Source: Candidatus Bathyarchaeum tardum
GTDB taxonomy: Archaea; Thermoproteota; Bathyarchaeia; Bathyarchaeales; Bathyarchaeaceae
Assembly (NCBI GenBank): GCA_029762755.1
Contig: JARVGH010000001.1
Span: forward strand, 124,001-188,000
DNA length: 64,000 nt
Reading direction: 5' to 3'
This document shows positions 58,330-64,000 of this stretch, piece after piece. The notes below the pieces were generated by a model, which did no database searches, had not been told where the DNA came from, and saw only the letters and a list, made by a program, of their open reading frames with translations. A program made the translations under genes and the position numbers. Positions within the stretch are counted from its first letter, which is position 1. Every line of letters starts with the position of its first letter.

Positions 58330-59150
58330 TTTTTCATTTTTTTGGATTTGTATTGTTGTATACTTTGTTTCTCGTAATACTTTTGAAGAATTCTTTTGAG
58401 GTAATACTTGGACCTAAACGTTAATGACGCCCAAACACACTTTCTGCATAAAATTTCACCATCAAATTTGTAACGGTTTGCTCGAACTGTTTGGTATTCT
58501 TCTGAGTTAACAATTTCATTCCATGTCTGTTTCAATAAGTTTCCAACAAGATGTTTTAATTCATAATCCATGCAGCATAAAACTACATCACAGTTTGGGA
58601 GCATAACAAACTGGGGGCCTATCAGTTTTTCACAAAAAAACCAACCTCGAACATGCCTTTTTGGTGTATCATCACAATGGCCTGCTCGTTCGTTTGAAAT
58701 GAAATTTTTGTCCATTACGTAATAGCCTGTTACGTTTAAGTTCTTCAAAACTGTATCTAGGGTTTTTTTGTAGTTTTCAGTAACTGGAATATTGGTGTTA
58801 CCCATGTTGTCTGGCAGATGCAAAATTACTTCAGGGTTACAGCGTCTAATTCGTTCTACGTTTTCACTTTTTAATCCAACAAGGGTTGAAAATAAGACAA
58901 TCTTGTGTCCTTTCAAGGATGCGTGTTCGATCATATCCAAACATTGCGGATTAAGGAACGGTTCTGAAAAACCTGAAAAATGAATTGCTACTTTTCTGGG
59001 TACTTTCGAAAGTGCCTTTTTGAAATTTTCTAGTGTGAGAATTTTGGCACCTTGATACTGTTCTTGAAACGTTTGTTGTGGACAATACCTGCAGTCAATA
59101 CTGCATTTGCTGATGGTTGTAATTTCCAGCCACGGCTCTGTTTTAAGCAC
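58326..59150 (-). CDS. Radical-SAM/SPASM-like protein
   Basis: A 274-aa radical-SAM enzyme. The [4Fe-4S] motif is CSIDCRYC in EITTISKCSIDCRYCPQQTF. The barrel contains IHFSGFSEPFLNPQCLDMI and HLPDNMGNTN, and the C-terminal half has further Cys (FFCEKL, LPNCDVVLCCMDYEL, ILCRKCVWAS) for an auxiliary cluster as in SPASM proteins. Substrate unknown. It stands alone. Confidence 0.82.
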   Translation of the reverse strand: MLKTEPWLEITTISKCSIDCRYCPQQTFQEQYQGAKILTLENFKKALSKVPRKVAIHFSGFSEPFLNPQCLDMIEHASLKGHKIVLFSTLVGLKSENVERIRRCNPEVILHLPDNMGNTNIPVTENYKKTLDTVLKNLNVTGYYVMDKNFISNERAGHCDDTPKRHVRGWFFCEKLIGPQFVMLPNCDVVLCCMDYELKHLVGNLLKQTWNEIVNSEEYQTVRANRYKFDGEILCRKCVWASLTFRSKYYLKRILQKYYEKQSIQQYKSKKMKN

Positions 59151-59388
59151 AAGTCCACTTTCCTGTCACTAAAACTAGCTATTAATAACTAGTTTCTGTT
59201 TGATTAACTTGCCTTACTGGTATGCTAACAATTTTTTTAACTCTTTTCGAGAATAAAGCCAAATAGAAGACAAAACTGGAAAATTCTTTTTCTTTACAAA
59301 AATGGTAGATTTAGTTTGTGTTGTGTTAAAATTTAAATATCAAGCAGATAGTTTAAGGTTGACGTCTATAATAAAAGGAGAGATTTGT

Positions 59389-60276
59389 ATGGCAAATGAG
59401 TTGCTTATTTACATCGATGGCGAGTATTATCCGAAATCTGAGGCAAAAATCTCAGTGTATGATCATGGTCTTCTGTACGGAGACGGCGTTTTTGAAGGAA
59501 TCCGAGCCTACAACGGTGTAGTCTTCAAACTAAAAGAGCACATCGACAGGCTATACAGGTCTGCCCATCCAATCTTTCTGAAAATCCCCCTAACCAGAGA
59601 GGAAATGACTCAAGCGGTGCTTGAAACTCTTAGAAAGAACGACCTAAAAGACGCCTACATTCGCCTAGTGGTCACAAGAGGCGTTGGAGATTTAGGTCTT
59701 GACCCACGAAAATGTCCAAAGGCAACAGTTATCATAATTACTGAACCTAAACTTCAGTTACATTCTCCTGACAAACTAGAAAAAGGAATATCTACAATTA
59801 TTACTTGGGTGCGAAGAAATTCTGTGGACAGCGCAACCCACGAAATGAAATCCTTGAATTACCTTAACAGCATCTTGGGTAAAATTGAAGCAAACAACAT
59901 CGGCGCCGACGAAGCCATCTGCCTGGACAAAGCAGGCTATGTCTGTGAAGGTGTCGGCGAGAACATATTCATCGTGCGAAATGGCAAGCTTTTGACTCCT
60001 TGTCTTTCTTCAGGTGCCTTGGATGGCATAACCCGAACTTTGATTATCAAGTTGGCAAAAAAACTTGGAATCGAAATAATAGAACGAAACATTACTCCTA
60101 ATGAGTTGTTCACCGCTGACGAAGTGTTTTTCACTGGAACAGCTGCAGAAGTTGCACCTATAAGTAGCGTAAACAGTCGTGTGATTGGTTCAGGTAAAAT
60201 GGGTCCAGTAACTAAACGAATACTGGAAGCCTTCGAAAAAGTTAGGGAAGACCCCTCTGAAGGGGCTGCCATCTAA
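59389..60276 (+). CDS. ilvE: Branched-chain amino acid aminotransferase
   Basis: A 295-aa class IV (fold type IV) PLP aminotransferase. It has ISVYDHGLLYGDGVFEGIRAYNG, the PLP lysine in HEMKSLNYLNSILGKIEANN (Schiff base Lys), GYVCEGVGENIFIVRNGKL and FFTGTAAEVAPI. It transfers amino groups to the keto acids of Leu, Ile and Val. ATG 59389 has GGAGAGA upstream, the frame being open to 59302. It is the last step for the pathway that IlvC serves. Confidence 0.93.
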   Translation: MANELLIYIDGEYYPKSEAKISVYDHGLLYGDGVFEGIRAYNGVVFKLKEHIDRLYRSAHPIFLKIPLTREEMTQAVLETLRKNDLKDAYIRLVVTRGVGDLGLDPRKCPKATVIIITEPKLQLHSPDKLEKGISTIITWVRRNSVDSATHEMKSLNYLNSILGKIEANNIGADEAICLDKAGYVCEGVGENIFIVRNGKLLTPCLSSGALDGITRTLIIKLAKKLGIEIIERNITPNELFTADEVFFTGTAAEVAPISSVNSRVIGSGKMGPVTKRILEAFEKVREDPSEGAAI

Positions 60277-60279
60277 ACA

Positions 60280-60307
60280 GAAACCAGTTTTTCTGGTTTC
60301 CATTTTT
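60280..60307 (+). terminator. Hairpin terminator after ilvE
   Basis: GAAACCAG and CTGGTTTC form a perfect 8-bp stem with a TTTTT loop, followed by CATTTTTG. It lies 3 bases after the ilvE stop. Confidence 0.7.
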
Positions 60308-60324
60308 GTGAACAATTTTTTAGT

Positions 60325-61410
60325 TTACGATGTTGTTTCGTAAGAGTATCCAAGGAACCCTTCTGACGTTTCTACTGTAATTACTATGTTTTGGTTTCTG
60401 GTTGCTGACCAGTCCCATGCGCATGTCATTGTTACTGATTGACCTATTGGAATCTCATACGGTAGTGTTTGGGGTAATATTACTGGAACATTTATTGTAG
60501 TTGTGTCTGTAATGATTTCAATTGCTACTATAGTGGCTGGTTCTGCTGAATTTTCAGAGTTTTCAACTGTAATGTCAAAGGTTTGTAGACTGGTTGGGTC
60601 AAAGGTTACGTCTTTAACCAGAATTTGGGACAGTTTTGGTGTGCTTCTTTCTAAACTGAATTTGTAACCCTGTGACGTGTAAGCGGTAATTGTTATGTCT
60701 TTATCCCTGTAGTCATCCCAGTTCCATGCGCAAGTAATCGTGATTGTTGAGTCTTTAGAAATTACTGTCGGCAATGCAGGTGATACGTTCCGTATGTCAA
60801 GGTCTGTTCCGTTTTCTAGGGTTACTACAATTTTTGTAATTGTGAAGTCAACTTCTGATTCTTCAGGGTTGCCGATTGTTAACGTGAAGTGTTCTGTGTC
60901 TGCCCCTGAAAATGCCGACGATTTTATTTCTAGTCCTATGGCAGCTGTTTCCAGTTCGTAAACTGCACCTGATCCATCTTCAACTACTACAACTATGTTT
61001 ATGTTTTTACCGATATAGTCTCCCCATGTCCATTTACACTCAAAGATTTGGGTTTCTCCTTTGTTTAGTTCGTATGGAAGTTGTGGGTTTACAGACAAGA
61101 TATTGTGAATTTCGTCGTTTTCTGTTATAACCATGATTTCTTTGATTTTAGCTTCTGTGGGAGAATACGTTGGATTGAGTACAGTTATGCTGAAAGAATC
61201 TGCATTTTGTACATCAATGTTTACGTCAGTTACTGCTATTGTTGTGTTTTCTGGAATTGTATTCCCAATATTAACATTCAATAATGTAGTTACACCAAAC
61301 GAAAGTGCTGCTCCGACTATTGCAGCAATGATTACTCCGATAATGAACGTGTTTTTTGGGATTCCAATTACTTTTTTAGACTTTCTCAAACGATTCCCTT
61401 CTGTGGACAA
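60325..61410 (-). CDS. Membrane-anchored protein with three beta repeats
   Basis: A 361-aa protein with a basic N-terminus, one membrane helix (about residues 20-44) and three outside repeats of about 95 aa. Each repeat ends in a similar stretch, FECKWTWGDYIGKNINIVV, ITCAWNWDDYRDKDITIT and MTCAWDWSATRNQNIVIT, followed by a VxTSxG-like turn. These look like Ig-like or CARDB-like sandwiches. Cys may form disulfides or be free. The next minus-strand gene at 61509 is pilin-like. Role unknown. Confidence 0.65.
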   Translation of the reverse strand: MSTEGNRLRKSKKVIGIPKNTFIIGVIIAAIVGAALSFGVTTLLNVNIGNTIPENTTIAVTDVNIDVQNADSFSITVLNPTYSPTEAKIKEIMVITENDEIHNILSVNPQLPYELNKGETQIFECKWTWGDYIGKNINIVVVVEDGSGAVYELETAAIGLEIKSSAFSGADTEHFTLTIGNPEESEVDFTITKIVVTLENGTDLDIRNVSPALPTVISKDSTITITCAWNWDDYRDKDITITAYTSQGYKFSLERSTPKLSQILVKDVTFDPTSLQTFDITVENSENSAEPATIVAIEIITDTTTINVPVILPQTLPYEIPIGQSVTMTCAWDWSATRNQNIVITVETSEGFLGYSYETTS

Positions 61411-61508
61411 TTAATTAGCTTTGTCCTTCTTTAGAAGTTTATTATAAACTTTTGCGGATTATATCCGCCCAGTTTTTTGGGATTTAGTTTGAAAAAATTT
61501 TCTAGTTT

Positions 61509-62762
61509 TTATACTGTTTCTTCTGCCCCAAGACTTGTTACTGGTTCAATGGATGTTGTTTTAGCAACTCTAACGTTTCTGTAGTAAACGTTTGTTGCTT
61601 GTGCGGCATCTGCATCGTTAACGATTACAATTCGGTTAAAACTGCCGCTGAAATCATCCAAAATTATGGAATAGGCTTGCCACTCATCAGGAGTATATCC
61701 GTAGTGGTCAGTTCTTCCCCAGTTTTGGGTTCCGTATATTCGGTACGTTTGGCTTTCACTTATTGAAGAATCAGTGTCTAGACCTACTGCGTTAATTTCT
61801 GCTTGGGTGCCGTTGCTCTTAAAATCAAAACAGATTGCTTGACTGCCATCACCAACGACATTTATGGTTTTCATTACAGCTTTCCAGTTGTTTCCCCACA
61901 TGTGCAGTGTCGTGTCACCAATGATTTCTACTTGGGTGGGGTCTCTGTCTTGATTTGTACCGCCATAAGTTTCTACGCCAGCTGTGGTGAAGTCCAAAAA
62001 TATGTCAAATGTTTCTTCTGGGTCACTTTCTGAACTGGCAGATGGGTTACCATAATACATGTAGACAGTTTCAGTGGACAAAGCAGGTATTGATGGAATA
62101 TTAACCCAAACTACAGTAGAATCTGAAGCAATGTAGCTTTCAATCCAGTACGGAATTAAAGTTTGCTCATCACTGTTTGTGAATCGAAGATCAGAAAAAT
62201 CTGAGTTCATATCTGAATCGTATGGAACGTTAATTTTGATTTGATAATTAGTTAAGCCTTCAGGGTTGAGACTGTTGTCTATTGTTACTTGTTTTCGTTT
62301 AGTCCAAACCTCATCAAGTCCCACTTGCAAACTTGAAGGCGACATGCATGTCTTTTCAGCATAAAGACCCGCTGTGGTTGCCGTTTTTATCCTGTATTTT
62401 GTTCCCAGTTCCCAATTATGATCCAGAACAATACTAATACATTCTTTACTTGGAATTTGCTGAGCAACCTTTTGGGGCACATCATCAATGTAAATGGTGT
62501 CTACTTTAAGGTCTCCAGTGCCAGTATTACGTATGGACAGTTCAATTTTGTCGCTGTCGTAAAAGCGTACATTTTCCATGATAATAAATCCGCTAGCCTG
62601 ATTTAGTTGAGTTGTGGTGGTGCTTTGAACCCAAGAATAGGCAACAATCGCTGCTGCTACCACTATTACGATCAATAGTAAACTTGCTAGAATTGGAGAA
62701 ATTCCATTATTTTGTACGTTTTTTAATACTCTTCTCCTAATTTTTTTATTACCTATTTTCAA
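61509..62762 (-). CDS. Pilin-like surface protein with DUF2341
   Basis: A 417-aa protein. A class III leader (RRRVLKNVQNNGISPILASLLLIVIVVAAAIVAYSWVQS) like archaeal pilins and archaellins, then a beta domain, then at about residues 150-260 a DUF2341 region (RKQVTIDNSLNPEGLTNYQIKINVPYDSDMNSDFSDLRFTNSD in order; TVYMYYGNPSASSESD), and a last sandwich domain with ANVYYRNVRVAK-like strands. DUF2341 is found in surface and adhesin-type proteins. Likely attached to or part of a filament. Confidence 0.8.
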   Translation of the reverse strand: MKIGNKKIRRRVLKNVQNNGISPILASLLLIVIVVAAAIVAYSWVQSTTTTQLNQASGFIIMENVRFYDSDKIELSIRNTGTGDLKVDTIYIDDVPQKVAQQIPSKECISIVLDHNWELGTKYRIKTATTAGLYAEKTCMSPSSLQVGLDEVWTKRKQVTIDNSLNPEGLTNYQIKINVPYDSDMNSDFSDLRFTNSDEQTLIPYWIESYIASDSTVVWVNIPSIPALSTETVYMYYGNPSASSESDPEETFDIFLDFTTAGVETYGGTNQDRDPTQVEIIGDTTLHMWGNNWKAVMKTINVVGDGSQAICFDFKSNGTQAEINAVGLDTDSSISESQTYRIYGTQNWGRTDHYGYTPDEWQAYSIILDDFSGSFNRIVIVNDADAAQATNVYYRNVRVAKTTSIEPVTSLGAEETV

Positions 62763-62922
62763 TGGATGTGCCTCAACTTACATTCAGATTCATATAACAG
62801 AATATAATAATTCAGAATTTTTACTTCATACTTTGACTCTATGGTTTATTGAATTGTTTTTTGATAATTTATATAACGGTCTGTGTGAACAAGTATTCTG
62901 CATAATTGTGGAGAGAGAAGTA

Positions 62923-63834
62923 TTGCACCTGATTACGCTTAAAGACTGGACTTCAACAGAAATCAACCAGGTCATTGATGATTCGTTAGAAATAAAACAA
63001 AATCCTCAGGATTACGAGTTCGCATTGGAGGGCAGGTCTTTAGCTTTGATTTTTCAAAAAACATCAACTCGAACTAGATTATCTTTTGAAGTTGCAATGA
63101 CTCAACTTGGGGGACATGCAGCTTACATGGATTGGAGAAACACCAATTTGGTTTTAGCTGACCTTGGGGATGAAACTAAATCTATTTCTGGTTATGTTGA
63201 CGGAATTATGGCTCGAGTACTGAAAAATTCAACCTTGCAGAGTATAGCTGACGCGGCAACTGTTCCTGTAATTAATGGCTGTGACGAAAAATATCATCCT
63301 TGCCAGATTATTGCTGACTTGGTTACTATCAAAGAAAAAAAAGGCAAACTCAAAGGCCTTAAACTTGCTTACATTGGTGTTCACAATAACATTTGTAACT
63401 CATTGATTGAAGGATGCACTCGAACCGGAATGAAAATAGTTACAGTTACCCCTTTGGTGAATAAAGCTTCAGTTGACGAGAATATCTTGGAGGCTGCAAA
63501 ATCTACGGGATTATATTCCAATTCTATGGACGTAAATGCTGCAGTGGAAGATTGTGACGTAATTTACACTGACACTTGGGTGGATATGGAGTTCTTTTTA
63601 GACCCAAAATTTGAAAAAGAAAAACAAAAACGAGTTAACTTAATGCTTCCGTATCAAGTCAACAAAAAACTCCTTGCAACTAACAGTGACGCCCTTATAA
63701 TGCATGATATGCCCATCCATCGGGGATACGAAATTTCTGATGATGTAATAATGCACCCTAATTCTGTGATTTTCCCTCAAAGCGAGAACCGTTTGTATTC
63801 TGCCAAGGCGATACTCAATAAATTGTTAAGATAG
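62923..63834 (+). CDS. Ornithine/aspartate carbamoyltransferase-like enzyme, altered substrate site
   Basis: A 303-aa enzyme from TTG 62923, with GGAGAG upstream (frame open to 62833). The carbamoyl-phosphate site is typical: FQKTSTRTRLSFEVA and YHPCQIIADLVTI. The substrate side differs from ornithine enzymes: the DxxxSMG loop reads DTWVDMEFF and the HCLP site reads MHDMPIHRGYEI. So ornithine is not certain as substrate. Length and fold agree with the family. Confidence 0.75.
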   Translation: MHLITLKDWTSTEINQVIDDSLEIKQNPQDYEFALEGRSLALIFQKTSTRTRLSFEVAMTQLGGHAAYMDWRNTNLVLADLGDETKSISGYVDGIMARVLKNSTLQSIADAATVPVINGCDEKYHPCQIIADLVTIKEKKGKLKGLKLAYIGVHNNICNSLIEGCTRTGMKIVTVTPLVNKASVDENILEAAKSTGLYSNSMDVNAAVEDCDVIYTDTWVDMEFFLDPKFEKEKQKRVNLMLPYQVNKKLLATNSDALIMHDMPIHRGYEISDDVIMHPNSVIFPQSENRLYSAKAILNKLLR

Positions 63835-63841
63835 TTTGGTC

Positions 63842-63875
63842 TGGAAAGACCTTATAAAACAGTCTTTCCATTTTT
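63842..63875 (+). terminator. Hairpin terminator at the window end
   Basis: TGGAAAGAC (63842-63850) and GTCTTTCCA (63862-63870) form a perfect 9-bp stem followed by TTTTT. It lies 8 bases after the carbamoyltransferase stop. The last 125 bases of the window show nothing further. Confidence 0.75.
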
Positions 63876-64000
63876 GTTATTAGATTTACGTTCCAATGCA
63901 CTGTTAACTGCAGGTTGTCTTATGCAAATTAAGCCGTATGTTGTTAATTGCTCATTCACTTGTTTGAGTAGACTGGGTTTTCGGTGCTTGTTAGAACGTT

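Noticed and set aside
1-64000. CRISPR arrays, insertion sequences, rRNA genes and replication origin repeats
   Set aside because: No spaced direct repeats of CRISPR length, no transposase, no rRNA and no Cdc6/origin-box clusters were seen.

Overview
The window is an AT-rich stretch of an archaeal chromosome. Archaeal markers are prolyl- and threonyl-tRNA synthetases of archaeal type, archease, an archaetidylinositol-phosphate-synthase-like enzyme, a presenilin-like GxGD protease, archaeal type IV pilin leaders, PEF-type C-terminal anchors and many winged-helix regulators. Ribosomal protein eS26, which Euryarchaeota lack, points to the TACK/Thermoproteota side. By overall feel I think of Bathyarchaeia, but that is an inference. 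TTG starts are common, and many coordinates below use a start chosen from a Shine-Dalgarno-like GGTGA/GGAG rather than the longest frame.

Layout. 0-4.2 kb: two PadR regulators and a MacB-type ABC exporter, with a triple palindromic operator before the second PadR gene. 4.2-8.4 kb: small membrane and wHTH proteins, UspA, and ketol-acid reductoisomerase (IlvC). 8.5-22.5 kb: accessory and surface genes (a pilin, a FAD oxidoreductase, secreted proteins paired with membrane-bound wHTH proteins, a MobB/Fe-S fusion, a CopB-type P-ATPase, a PLD-like protein, a cupin), with several decayed genes and a dispersed intergenic element. 22.5-26.2 kb: a five-gene minus-strand cassette against the 3' end of tRNA-Ser(UGA). 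It encodes two TcmP-like proteins around a three-Cys radical-SAM (DUF5131-like) enzyme, a 50-aa CxxC protein and an unknown protein. This is the best candidate for an undescribed system.

26.4-30.8 kb is housekeeping: ferritin-like protein, archease, M42 peptidase, presenilin homologue, uS10 and an AN1-zinc-finger/M50 protease. 31-39.2 kb is a metal-homeostasis block: a ZnuABC-like transporter whose binding protein lacks the usual His ligands, a methyltransferase, a DtxR-type regulator, two tandem homologous structured RNA-like units, then feoA-feoA-feoB-membrane protein-feoC-like and a frameshifted second DtxR gene. TTAGGT/ACCTAA boxes precede both the regulator and feoA.

39.4-44.4 kb holds flavodoxin and EFR1-ferredoxin proteins, an elongator-type tRNA-Met(CAU) with an insertion between anticodon arm and T arm, a VTT/DedA protein and a divergent CaCA exchanger. 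44.7-52 kb has a beta-helix surface protein, ProS, the CDP-alcohol transferase, eS26, small unknowns, Lrp, dodecin and a candidate structured RNA at 51975-52106. 52.4-64 kb has TrmB divergent from a large PQQ-propeller surface protein, a long inverted repeat, ThrS, a radical-SAM/SPASM-like protein, IlvE, two surface proteins (one pilin-like with DUF2341) and an unusual carbamoyltransferase.
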